From Coprobacter fastidiosus (GTDB lineage Bacteria > Bacteroidota > Bacteroidia > Bacteroidales > Coprobacteraceae), in contig NZ_AP028032.1 in NCBI RefSeq assembly GCF_030296935.1, positions 2,976,001 through 3,040,000 on the forward strand: a stretch of 64,000 nt of DNA, read 5' to 3'. The notes under the pieces were generated by a model. That model ran no database searches. It was not told where the DNA came from and saw nothing but the letters and a program-made list of their open reading frames with translations. Numbering within the stretch: position 1 is the first letter of the stretch; each line of letters opens with the position of its first letter. This document shows, in pieces, positions 12,921-21,431 of this stretch. The position numbers were made by a program, and so were the translations under genes.

Positions 12921-13874
12921 ATGAAAAAAGTATTTTTATTGATCGGAATATATTTCATTTTTGCCGGGTGGATTTGTAACGCTCAGAAGGTTGAGATGAT
13001 TCCTTTTGGAGATATGGATCATTGGACAACGAGAGTACTTAAAGAGTCTGCATTATTAGGTGGACATACTCGTTATATTTATGAAATAGCTCCGACAATG
13101 ACGATTGAAGGGAATAAGCCTTATCGGCGTCATGCACAATCTCCTTGGGCTACATCGAGTGTCATGGCTAGTCCTGCCGGAATTGTCAAAACCAGTACGA
13201 GCGTGTTTCCCGAAAAGCGAGGAAACGGGTATTGTGCTCGTCTTGAAATACGGAAAGAAACTTGTAAAGTAATCGGATTGGTGAATATTGTGGTCGTGGC
13301 TCCCGGCTCTATTTTCTTAGGAGGAATGGATGAACCTATAAAAAATACGAGTAATCCTCAGAGTAAACTTGATCAGGGGATTCCTTTTACAAAGAAACCT
13401 AAAGCTTTACAATTTGACTATAAATTACATATGGAGCCTCAGATGGTAAAAGCTACGGGATTTGGTAAGGCGGTGAATGTCCCGGGACGAGATAAGGCTG
13501 AAGTTTGCCTTTATCTATTGCATCAGTGGGAAGATGAAGATGGAAATATTTATGCTCGTCGTGTAGGTACGGCTTATCGAAAATTATCAGGGAATACACA
13601 GGATTGGGTAAATAATTACCAGATCCCGGTATGGTATGGAGATATTACTAAGAGAAGCGACTATCAGAGTTATATGGGATTGGTACCTTCGGATGATCCC
13701 CGTTATACTCGGAATAGTAAAGGGAAAATTGTTCCTATTCAAGAATTGGGCTGGGGAAAGGCTGATGAAGAAGTCACACATGTCATGCTGCGTTTCTCTG
13801 CAAATGATCAAGGGGCATATATCGGTTCGGTAGGAAGTAAATTTTGGGTTGATAATGTAGCATTTGTTTATTAA
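12921..13874 (+). CDS. Secreted PCMD-like carbohydrate-metabolism protein
   Basis: 317 residues. A signal peptide (MKKVFLLIGIYFIFAGWICNAQ) is followed by a beta-rich region. The string from ALQFDYKL through DKAEVCLYLLHQWED to the terminal GSKFWVDNVAFVY resembles the PCMD (putative carbohydrate metabolism domain) fold common in Bacteroidetes surface proteins. No catalytic residues can be assigned. It follows tatC by 114 bases but has its own possible promoter. Convergent with the helicase gene. Confidence 0.6.
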   Translation: MKKVFLLIGIYFIFAGWICNAQKVEMIPFGDMDHWTTRVLKESALLGGHTRYIYEIAPTMTIEGNKPYRRHAQSPWATSSVMASPAGIVKTSTSVFPEKRGNGYCARLEIRKETCKVIGLVNIVVVAPGSIFLGGMDEPIKNTSNPQSKLDQGIPFTKKPKALQFDYKLHMEPQMVKATGFGKAVNVPGRDKAEVCLYLLHQWEDEDGNIYARRVGTAYRKLSGNTQDWVNNYQIPVWYGDITKRSDYQSYMGLVPSDDPRYTRNSKGKIVPIQELGWGKADEEVTHVMLRFSANDQGAYIGSVGSKFWVDNVAFVY

Positions 13875-13886
13875 AACGGTAATACG

Positions 13887-13915
13887 GATAGCCCGGTAAA
13901 GTCTATCGGGCTATC
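13887..13915. terminator. Bidirectional hairpin shared by convergent genes
   Basis: GATAGCCCG (13887-13895) pairs with CGGGCTATC (13907-13915). It lies 12 bases after the stop of the plus-strand gene. The stop codon of the minus-strand helicase (13903-13905) sits in the loop, so its last codons form one arm. T-runs are poor on both sides, so strength is uncertain. Confidence 0.5.
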
Positions 13916-15225
13916 TCATATTTTGACTTCATATTTTTTATTTTTTCTTTTCGAATTAGTCTAAGAGTACGGTTTATTTTTTTTCTATTGATGGCGACGT
14001 AAGAATAATGATCTTTTATATCGATCATGCCTATATCTTCTTTATATAATTCTCCTTTCTGTATTAAGAAACCGACAATGTCGACTTTATTTAATTTTTC
14101 TTTTTTCCCTTTTCCGATATAAAGGGTATTCATGGGTGGTAATTCCAATCGGTTTATATTAACGGATAGATTAAATCTTTCTGGTTGTTTTTTCTGAATA
14201 TATTCTGGGATATTCTCAGCGGAGTTTATTAGTAAGTAAGCATTTCCTTCGGCAAACATACGGGCAGTTCTACCATTTCGGTGTATAAACGTTTCTTCGT
14301 TAATCGGTAGATGATAATGTATAACGTGCTTTATTTCCGGAATATCCAGTCCTCGCGAAGCCAGATCTGTCGATATGAATATGTTTGAACTGCCGTTTTT
14401 GAATCGACATAGGGCTTTTTCTCTTCGGGTTTGTTCCATTCCGCCGTGAAAAACTTCGTTAAAGATATGTTGCTCTGATAAAAAACTACCGATCCTTTCG
14501 GTACTTTCCCTGTGATTGCAGAATATAAGTACCGGACCGGGAGACAAGTTTCGAAGTAACGTTTCGAGACTTTTTAATTTATCCGGTTCGGGAGATATGA
14601 CCGAATACAGGCTTAATCTTTTATCAGACTCTTTTTTCTCGAAATATATCTTTTCAGGAGTTTTTAATCCTGTAAACTCAGGGATTTCCCCTTCTGTTGC
14701 GGATGTGAGGATGCGTTTACAAATACCGGAGATGTGTTTGATAATTGCTTCCATCTGTTCTTGAAATCCTAATTCAAGACATTTATCGAATTCGTCTAAG
14801 ACAAGTACTTTTACTGAACTCACGTTTATTCTGCCGTGATCGATATGATCTAAGATTCTTCCCGGAGTACCTATAAGTATAGCCGGATTTTGTTGTAGTG
14901 ATTTTATTTCAGATTTTATCGGTTGTCCACCATAACAGCAATTTATTTTATATCCGGATGAAATGGAATGGCTTATCGAATTTATTTGCATTGCTAATTC
15001 CCGTGAGGGGACAAGGATTAACGCTTGTATTTCTTTACATAGCGGATCTAATCCTTGTAAAACGGGTAGAAGAAAAGCTATTGTTTTGCCTGATCCGGTA
15101 GGTGAAATAAGAATAATATCTTTTTCTTTTTCACTATATCTTAGAGTTGCCAATTGCATTTCGTTGAGTGTCGTTATTCCCAACTTGTTGTTCAAGCGCT
15201 CGAATAATATATTTTTTGAAGTCAT
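13903..15225 (-). CDS. DEAD-box RNA helicase, DbpA-like
   Basis: 440 residues. The two RecA-like domains are complete: Q-motif region TTLNEMQLATL, motif I SPTGSGKT, PSRELA, TPGR, motif II VLDEFD, motif III SAT, ISTDLASRGLDIP, and motif VI HRNGRTARM. The C-terminal domain from LYIGKGKKEKLNKVDIVGFL to YVAINRK resembles the DbpA RNA-binding domain that targets 23S rRNA, so a large-subunit assembly role is likely. Motif II reads DEFD rather than DEAD. The gene is shorter than most Bacteroidetes DEAD helicases with basic tails. Confidence 0.85.
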   Translation of the reverse strand: MTSKNILFERLNNKLGITTLNEMQLATLRYSEKEKDIILISPTGSGKTIAFLLPVLQGLDPLCKEIQALILVPSRELAMQINSISHSISSGYKINCCYGGQPIKSEIKSLQQNPAILIGTPGRILDHIDHGRINVSSVKVLVLDEFDKCLELGFQEQMEAIIKHISGICKRILTSATEGEIPEFTGLKTPEKIYFEKKESDKRLSLYSVISPEPDKLKSLETLLRNLSPGPVLIFCNHRESTERIGSFLSEQHIFNEVFHGGMEQTRREKALCRFKNGSSNIFISTDLASRGLDIPEIKHVIHYHLPINEETFIHRNGRTARMFAEGNAYLLINSAENIPEYIQKKQPERFNLSVNINRLELPPMNTLYIGKGKKEKLNKVDIVGFLIQKGELYKEDIGMIDIKDHYSYVAINRKKINRTLRLIRKEKIKNMKSKYEIAR

Positions 15226-15625
15226 GCTGTAAAGATAGATAAATTATACCGGTTCGGATTGAAAAAATGTTGTGATTGAATTAAAAAAAACTGTTTAAAT
15301 TTCCCGATAAAGGATTTGTATATATGGACTTATAAATGCTCTTGTTCGTGAAAGGTAGTATTTCTTTCCCAATTTATTTCTGTATCGGATTGAAAGTAAT
15401 ATCTGTATGTCGAAAATTCTGAGATTTCGATTTTTATGGAAAATTTCCTAACAATGATTTATGTTCTACAGACTATGGAGAACATGGACGTTTGGACTAG
15501 AATAGTTATCAAATGAGATTGGGAGAAGATATTCGGTTTATTTGTTATTATTGTTTTTAGTAAAGTTAATAAAAAAAGAGATCGTTTTTTTCCTTTCCGT
15601 GTTTGTAATATCGGTATTGATCCAA

Positions 15626-16285
15626 TTAATAATTGGTGATTTTTTTTATTTTAGTTACGGAATAAACCCCTTCGTAGTCAGCGGCAAAACCTTCATCAGT
15701 TTTACCCATATCTATTACGTCTAATTCTACATATACCGGAGTCCCGTTTTTAGTGCCTTTTGTTATTTCGTCGTATTTTTGTATGAGTTCTTTTGTTTGG
15801 TCAATAATCCAATAAGAGCAAGAATCTCCTTCTGCCGTAAAGGAGCGTACTTCATGCCCAATAATTAATTGCCCTTTTACGGGAAACGTTTTTTTAGCTG
15901 GGGTGATTATTGAAGCCGGAATGATTTTTTCAGTATCTGCTTCTTCTGTTTTGGCATATCTTAAAATAAGTTTTCCTTTTTTGAGAATCAGACTATCTTG
16001 GGTTAGTTTTTCGATAGTTAAAGTATCGGTAAAAGATAATGTCTGATGGTTACCGATGCTCTTTCCAGAAAGAATTAATAGGTTATTCTTATGTTCCCAT
16101 TTCTCATATAGTAATGATTTCATATTGATAGAAGATGCATTCCCGTTTGCTCTAAGAGTAAAAACCTGTTTTATGTCAGGCATTCCGGGAACAAGTTCTA
16201 CCCAAGATCCTTCGATATTGGTATTATTACACGCTGTTAAAATAATTGTACTTAAAACAACCATGAAATTTAAAAGATGTTTCAT
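15626..16285 (-). CDS. Lipocalin-like lipoprotein
   Basis: 219 residues. A lipoprotein signal (MKHLLNFMVVLSTIILTAC, Cys19) is followed by IEGSWVELVPG and TLRANGNASSI, which fit the start of a Bacteroidetes lipocalin-like domain. The second half (about 130-219), starting PVKGQLIIGHEVRSF, looks like a separate small beta domain, reminiscent of the NlpE C-terminal OB fold. Function is not known. The 15226-15625 region upstream of the helicase holds nothing I can support. Confidence 0.6.
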   Translation of the reverse strand: MKHLLNFMVVLSTIILTACNNTNIEGSWVELVPGMPDIKQVFTLRANGNASSINMKSLLYEKWEHKNNLLILSGKSIGNHQTLSFTDTLTIEKLTQDSLILKKGKLILRYAKTEEADTEKIIPASIITPAKKTFPVKGQLIIGHEVRSFTAEGDSCSYWIIDQTKELIQKYDEITKGTKNGTPVYVELDVIDMGKTDEGFAADYEGVYSVTKIKKITNY

Positions 16286-16379
16286 CGTTTTTTAGCTTTA
16301 GTAGAATTTTATCTTTTGTAAAGATAAGTACAATATTTTATATTGTCAATGAATAGATAGAGAGATATCAGACGAAAAT

Positions 16380-16412
16380 AAAAAAAGCAATGAAAATTTT
16401 TTCATTGCTTTT
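16380..16412 (-). terminator. tRNA-Met terminator
   Basis: AGCAATGAAAA (16386-16396) pairs with TTTTCATTGCT (about 16399-16409). The minus-strand exit is TTTTTTATTTTCG. It starts three bases after the tRNA. Confidence 0.75.
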
Positions 16413-16414
16413 CG

Positions 16415-16488
16415 TAGCGAGACCGGGGCATGATCCCGGGACCTCATGATTATGAATCATGCGCTCTAACCAACTGAGCTATCTCGCC
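16415..16488 (-). tRNA. tRNA-Met (CAT)
   Basis: The minus strand starts GGCGAGATAGCTCAGTTGG. The anticodon stem CATGA/TCATG encloses TTCATAA with CAT. The T stem CCGGG/CCCGG encloses ATCATGC rather than the usual TTCRANY, and G1 would face U72. A D loop with GG and a GCGC variable start make elongator Met more likely than the initiator. CCA is not encoded. Confidence 0.88.
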
Positions 16489-16830
16489 ATCTTTTTTTGA
16501 TTGCGGTGCAAAGATAAGATGTTTTTTTTGAATTCGCAATAGTTTTTCTTTATTTTCAAGTTCCTATTTTTTGTATTTTATACAAGTGTTTGATAATAAG
16601 TATAATAATAAAAGTTGAAAAAAAGCGGATAGGGAAGTCTTTAGTAGTAAGTAGTTGTATGTCTATAAAAAGAGGAAAATCGGGAGCTTATATGGAAAGG
16701 ATTTGTGCTTGCCATTGAGATTCCTGACATGGTTATTCTTGTTAAATAAATAGAAAAGCTGTTTTCTGTTGAAATCGGATTGTTCTTTTAAATTGTTTTA
16801 TTGATATTGCAGGGAGCTTATTTGATGGGA

Positions 16831-16984
16831 GAGTCTGTTTTGAAAATTCCTTTTGAAGGTGTTTGTCTATTTTTATAAGGAGGATAGTGGGTTATCTGGC
16901 GAATGAAAATGGAAAAACACCTTGAACGAAAACTTAGAAAATGTTTGATAAGATTGCTTTATTGGAAAATTTCAACAGGTTCTT
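16831..16984 (+). repeat. Dispersed intergenic element, copy A
   Basis: About 154 bases, starting GAGTCTGTTT and ending ATTGGAAAATTTcaACAGGtTCT, with a GGTTATCTGGCGA core. It is a diverged member of the inverted-repeat-bounded family described in the findings. It fills the second half of the 547-base gap 16489-17035; nothing else is recognisable in that gap apart from a -7 box. Confidence 0.65.
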
Positions 16985-16995
16985 AATTAAAATTA

Positions 16996-17003
16996 TATCT
17001 TTG
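16996..17003 (+). promoter_or_regulatory. Candidate -7 box for barrel gene 17036
   Basis: TATCTTTG matches TAnnTTTG, 32 bases before the ATG. It sits just outside the right end of repeat copy A. Confidence 0.5.
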
Positions 17004-17035
17004 TAAACATAATAATCGATAAAAAAGATTGAGCA

Positions 17036-17713
17036 ATGAAGAATCTTATTAAAATGTTTTTTGTGATAGTATGTTTTTGTATGGTATCACAAGCTCAAGC
17101 CCAATTGAATTGGGGATTGAAAATTGGAGCGAATCTCTCAGATGCAAGCTTTAAGGGGTTAAAAGACGTGAAAGTCGATAATCTTTCAGGTTTCTTTGTC
17201 GGGCCGATGATTGAATTTAAATTTCCTGTTTTTGGTTTAGGAGTAGATGGCTCTTTGCTTTATTCTCAAACTAAAATGAAATTTATCAATGAAACAACAA
17301 ACATCGGAGTTACCAATAAACAACATGAGTTGGATATTCCGGTAAATTTGAAATGGTCGCATAGTCTGCTTAAACTTATCGGGATTTATCTTGCTGCAGG
17401 TCCGGATTTTTCATTTAATCTGAAAAGCGATAATATTGGTTCTGATTTGGCCGATATTGCAGTGAGTACGGTTCAAGGAGATAAAGCCAGTATTAAGAGA
17501 AAAGCTGCAAATGTCGGTTTGAATTTCGGAGCAGGTATTATTCTTGTGAAACATTTACAAGTAGGGTTTAATTATAATCTTCCTTTGACAAGTTCTGCTC
17601 GTGAAGACATAAAAGACGGAAATGTGGCGAATGCGATAGGGACTCTTTTTGATGGAGACACTTTTGACACGAAAAATAAGAAATGGCAGATTTCCGTTGC
17701 ATATTTATTCTGA
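17036..17713 (+). CDS. Outer-membrane beta-barrel protein, PorT-like fold
   Basis: 225 residues. A signal peptide ends at AQAQ (about residue 22), then LNWGLKIGANLSDAS, the characteristic opening strand of Bacteroidetes porin-family barrels. Regular amphipathic strands follow, ending WQISVAYLF. Probably an eight-stranded outer-membrane barrel. It stands alone with promoter and terminator. Ligand unknown. Confidence 0.8.
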   Translation: MKNLIKMFFVIVCFCMVSQAQAQLNWGLKIGANLSDASFKGLKDVKVDNLSGFFVGPMIEFKFPVFGLGVDGSLLYSQTKMKFINETTNIGVTNKQHELDIPVNLKWSHSLLKLIGIYLAAGPDFSFNLKSDNIGSDLADIAVSTVQGDKASIKRKAANVGLNFGAGIILVKHLQVGFNYNLPLTSSAREDIKDGNVANAIGTLFDGDTFDTKNKKWQISVAYLF

Positions 17714-17744
17714 GAATTGCGATTTTGTGTGAATTAAATAATTA

Positions 17745-17795
17745 AAAAAGTGTGCTACCAAAAGTTTATATTCGGCTTTGGTAGCACGCTTTTTT
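17745..17795. terminator. Terminator after barrel gene
   Basis: GTGTGCTACCAAA (17750-17762) pairs with TTTGGTAGCACGC (17777-17789), flanked by A6 and T6, so it could act in both directions. It lies 37 bases after the stop. Confidence 0.85.
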
Positions 17796-17885
17796 ATATA
17801 CAGAATTTTATCTCTCTTTGTGAGCTGTCGGTTATGGCCAGGATTTGAGAGAATATTTTATTTTTATAGAAGATATCTTGCGATA

Positions 17886-18053
17886 TAGAAATCTATCTGC
17901 ATTTTCCGATGCAGAGAATATTATCAGGTCATTTTTGCGTTTTTTTCAATCTATTTTCCCGATTTCATCTGTCAGGTAGCCCGCTATCCTTTTCGTAAAG
18001 GCAGAAAAACGTTCTCGAAAGAAACTTTCGAATATGCTTCGAGCGACCGACTC
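17886..18053 (-). repeat. Dispersed intergenic element, copy B
   Basis: On the minus strand it contains GATAGCGGGCTACCTGAC, GCAAAAATGACCTGATAATA and a GCAGATAGATTT end, matching copies E and G in order. The far end (GAGTCGG) is more diverged. It occupies most of the gap 17796-18080. Confidence 0.65.
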
Positions 18054-18080
18054 TAAAAGAAAAAGATTTTAATTAATAAA

Positions 18081-18120
18081 AAAACAGGAAAGTAATTTCA
18101 TTTTACCTTCCTGTTTTTTT
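18081..18120 (-). terminator. Terminator of the glycan-utilisation operon
   Basis: CAGGAAAGTAA (18085-18095) pairs with TTACCTTCCTG (about 18103-18113) with one mismatch, flanked by A7 and T7. It lies about 50 bases after the WbsX-like gene stop. Confidence 0.75.
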
Positions 18121-18171
18121 CATTTTAAGAAATACAATAAACTATTCGAAATGATGATATTTAATTTAGGA

Positions 18172-19458
18172 TCAGAGTTTAAATTGTTCTCTTAATATAT
18201 CGAGATAGGTCATTCCATAACCATTTCCGTATTCCGGATCGGTAGGTTCTATTGCTGAATAGTACGCCCAATCATTGAAAGATTCGAGGAATACGATCCG
18301 AGTACCGCCCAAATGTCTTTTTGCAACGTTACACATCGTTCGGAAGGTGTCGGGATTTTTATCTACTATCGGTTGGTTATATTGGTTACCCATATTTATG
18401 TAAGCATTACGGGACGGGCTGATCGTCGGTATAAAATCGATCTGGAAATGTGACGCAGCAAACTCTTGGTTATATTTCCAATTCTGATCGATCATTTGAG
18501 GATACATGTAAGCACGGTTAAAGTTTCCCTGATCATACATGCTCTTTGTGGTAATCGCATCGACTTTGCCGGTACAATGGAAAACCTCGAAGCGTCCGGT
18601 AGGCGCCCAAGCATCTTGCTGTGCTACTATAAATATTTCTTTTCCACAAGCTTCACGAACTGCTGTACGCAATTTATCATAAAGAGCTTTCGAATCTTTC
18701 GTATAAATTTTGTGCGGATTAAAGATGACTACCAGAGGTCTCCCGTTTATATGATAGTAGTTGTCATCTCCAAAATAATTTACGGCTATTTGTTCAAAAG
18801 CTTTACACATAATGTCTGTCCGTGACATTTTTTCTCCCGTACTGATTGTTTCATCCGGCATATCTTCGATCAGTTTGCTATTACTCAATCCATTGGTAAT
18901 ATTATTGGGGTTGATGGAAATTGCATATCTCAATCTTCCGTTTTCACGCTGTAATTGTACCGGATTTCCGGTGATTGTCTCTCCTGTATCGTCATCGGTA
19001 TATTCTGCGCCTTTTTTACCTCCGAGAACATCGGTCATTGTCACATTTCCGCTATTCAGAAATGTTTTAAGGTCGATTTGTATAGCCGGCAATATAAAGA
19101 AGTCGATTCTACCTTGTATCGCCCAATCTACTTGTTGTTGGTATAGTTCTACCGATTCGGGATTTTTGACATCGAAATTCATTTGTTCTGTCAATATCGG
19201 TCTCACGTTTGCACCGAGTTGCCCTTTCGATTGATCCCAAGGTTGGGCTAAACGGGCTAATTTACCGTCATCCAAGTTCCCCTTTTGATAATAAAATGCA
19301 CCTACCGGGCAATCTGCCGTTAGTTCGACATTCGGGATCTCATAGTTCAGGAAATGATCTTCGACCGAAGGTCCTCGGTCTTTGTCACAACCGGACAATC
19401 CGGCTATTAACCCTAATCCCATTACCAATTTTAAAGTATGATTTATGTAAGTTCTCAT
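18172..19458 (-). CDS. WbsX/GH99-like lipoprotein of a SusCD locus
   Basis: 428 residues. A lipoprotein signal with LSGC (Cys about 24) predicts surface or periplasmic lipidation. PVGAFYYQKGN, GRPLVVIFNP and VFLESFNDWAYY followed by EPTDPEYG follow the order of motifs in the WbsX/GH99-like TIM-barrel family. That family includes endo-alpha-mannan hydrolases and poorly characterised proteins. It lies 11 bases after the SusD stop, so it belongs to the operon. A glycan-hydrolysing or binding role is likely; exact substrate and catalytic residues are not established. Confidence 0.6.
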   Translation of the reverse strand: MRTYINHTLKLVMGLGLIAGLSGCDKDRGPSVEDHFLNYEIPNVELTADCPVGAFYYQKGNLDDGKLARLAQPWDQSKGQLGANVRPILTEQMNFDVKNPESVELYQQQVDWAIQGRIDFFILPAIQIDLKTFLNSGNVTMTDVLGGKKGAEYTDDDTGETITGNPVQLQRENGRLRYAISINPNNITNGLSNSKLIEDMPDETISTGEKMSRTDIMCKAFEQIAVNYFGDDNYYHINGRPLVVIFNPHKIYTKDSKALYDKLRTAVREACGKEIFIVAQQDAWAPTGRFEVFHCTGKVDAITTKSMYDQGNFNRAYMYPQMIDQNWKYNQEFAASHFQIDFIPTISPSRNAYINMGNQYNQPIVDKNPDTFRTMCNVAKRHLGGTRIVFLESFNDWAYYSAIEPTDPEYGNGYGMTYLDILREQFKL

Positions 19459-19469
19459 AACAAAGTCTA

Positions 19470-21419
19470 TTATTTAGGTTCGTAAGTACTGATAACTGTC
19501 GCTTTGTAACCGATATATTTGCGCAATAATTTGCTACTGGTTACATCTGGATATATTTTTTGGACGTTTTTGATAAATTCTTCTTCTGTATTGCCGTACC
19601 ATTTTTGTAAATGCCGGCTACTGTAGGCAATAGTCCGGTTCATATAGTTGGCATCAGCATTTTCCAGTAAAGGATTAACCAAAGACATTTTCAAATGAGT
19701 TTGAAGGTTGTCTCCTTTGCGTATGTTGTTTATCGGATACGGACTTTGTGTCAATAGGTCTGAAACGGCATTCCAATAGGCGGCAGTGTTATTTGTTATT
19801 TCGGACAAAGGATACACATATCTTTCAGGGATAAAGTCGTATGTTCCGTTACTTCCTTCTGTCGTGCTGTTACAGAAAAACGGAGGAAATTTCAATACTC
19901 GGGTACGACGTTCGAGACACCAAGCCGAGTATCCGTTGAAATAATCGGCTATATAACGTTGTTTGATAATTTGTTCCAAGTGATTATCAAAATCTCCTTC
20001 TCCGTTAATATCTGCATGATAGAGACAGCGGAAGTCGGTCAATCCTTTTCCGTTCGTGTTCCATTTGATACCGTTTTGTTCTTTATATTCTTTTACCGCA
20101 CTTGTTAATCCGTATTGAGCAAAAGAGGCTTCTATTCCTTCGTAATAATAACCTTCTGCCGATTTAGATCCTATTCCGTACCGTAAAGCAGCTTCTGCTT
20201 TCAGAAAACAGGCATCTGCCCAGTTCATAATAATGTGCTTTGCATCCGGTTTGATAAAATCGTAGTTTATCAAGGACCATTGAGTTGCCAATATTCCGGT
20301 ATAAGGCGATTCATATTTTGTCGTACCGTTCGGTGAGTTCGGATCGATTGCAACTTCCCACCCGCGAGGTAAAATTCCGCTCCGTTCGGGACTCGGCAGG
20401 TGTGGAATACGATAAGTTACGGCGATAGAATCCCTAAATCCCGGTTCGTATGGATTGGGACGGCTTATTGTATCGCTTACGGTATATTGATTCAGTGTTT
20501 CTGTCGGATCTACGAATGCTTCTAACCGAGGATCGTTATATGATCTCAAATAAATGAAAAAATATTCGTTTATACGAGGGTAGTCGCTTTCACGGAATCC
20601 TTCTGTCGGTATTTTTTTCAAAAAACGGTTGTAGTAGTAAGACACGTCATTCGAAACGTCACTACCCCATGCCGGAGCAACCATATCGTCTAAAGAAGCA
20701 ATAATCCAGTCTTCATGTTCCATACATTCCCGAGCGTGTTGTTCTGCCAGATCGGGTGCAATATTGGTTGCACGCATAGCTACTTCCAGACGAAGAGTAT
20801 TGGCAAACTTACGCCATTTGATGATGTCACTGGTTGTTCCAGAGCCGGATCTGAATATCGGATCTTTTTTCAGAACATCAGAACTTGCATCGGGATTAAA
20901 ACTTTCGGATGCTTTTTTCAGCATATCCAGAATTTGCCGGTACATATCTTCTTCTGTATCATGTTTTACGAGGAATTTGTTCGGATCGAAAATCATGGCA
21001 TCCGACAAGGGCATGCCTCCGTACATAGATACGACGATCGAGTAAATGTAAGCTTTCCATGTCCTGACTATAGCGACTCGGTTTTCATAGCCCGGAATGC
21101 CGTCATATTGACGTTCGCTCAATTCAAGATCACGGATGATTTCGACATAAAATTTTTTGTAAAAAGAATCCGATGTACTTTCATTCATATCGACAGAGCC
21201 TCCGAAATGTCCGGAATAACGTGCCCACCAGCACATTTGGTTATAATTGAGCTCTGCCATGGCATTGATTGTCTTATATACCGATCCCGGAAAGATACTT
21301 TCCATATTCGCTTCGTATATTTTATTGGGATTGATATTTATATCTTCGAAGTTATCGGTGCAGGAAACCGCAGTGCCCAATGCGATGGCTGTACAGATAG
21401 ATATTATTGTTTTTTTCAT
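19470..21419 (-). CDS. SusD/RagB-like nutrient-binding lipoprotein
   Basis: 649 residues, somewhat longer than most SusD proteins. The lipoprotein signal MKKTIISICTAIALGTAVSC is followed by TDNFEDININPN, typical of the SusD-like_2 group. Tetratricopeptide-like helices and the late segments WADACFLKAEAALRYG and KQRYIADYFNGYSAWCLERR are family signatures. SusD caps the SusC transporter at the cell surface and binds glycan. The SusC stop is 12 bases upstream. Confidence 0.92.
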   Translation of the reverse strand: MKKTIISICTAIALGTAVSCTDNFEDININPNKIYEANMESIFPGSVYKTINAMAELNYNQMCWWARYSGHFGGSVDMNESTSDSFYKKFYVEIIRDLELSERQYDGIPGYENRVAIVRTWKAYIYSIVVSMYGGMPLSDAMIFDPNKFLVKHDTEEDMYRQILDMLKKASESFNPDASSDVLKKDPIFRSGSGTTSDIIKWRKFANTLRLEVAMRATNIAPDLAEQHARECMEHEDWIIASLDDMVAPAWGSDVSNDVSYYYNRFLKKIPTEGFRESDYPRINEYFFIYLRSYNDPRLEAFVDPTETLNQYTVSDTISRPNPYEPGFRDSIAVTYRIPHLPSPERSGILPRGWEVAIDPNSPNGTTKYESPYTGILATQWSLINYDFIKPDAKHIIMNWADACFLKAEAALRYGIGSKSAEGYYYEGIEASFAQYGLTSAVKEYKEQNGIKWNTNGKGLTDFRCLYHADINGEGDFDNHLEQIIKQRYIADYFNGYSAWCLERRTRVLKFPPFFCNSTTEGSNGTYDFIPERYVYPLSEITNNTAAYWNAVSDLLTQSPYPINNIRKGDNLQTHLKMSLVNPLLENADANYMNRTIAYSSRHLQKWYGNTEEEFIKNVQKIYPDVTSSKLLRKYIGYKATVISTYEPK

Positions 21420-21431
21420 AAATGTGTTTGT

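Noticed and set aside
15542-15724. 60-codon hydrophobic plus-strand frame overlapping the end of the lipocalin-like gene
   Set aside because: Overlaps a better-supported minus-strand gene and has no promoter or ribosome-binding context; could be a small membrane peptide but support is too weak.
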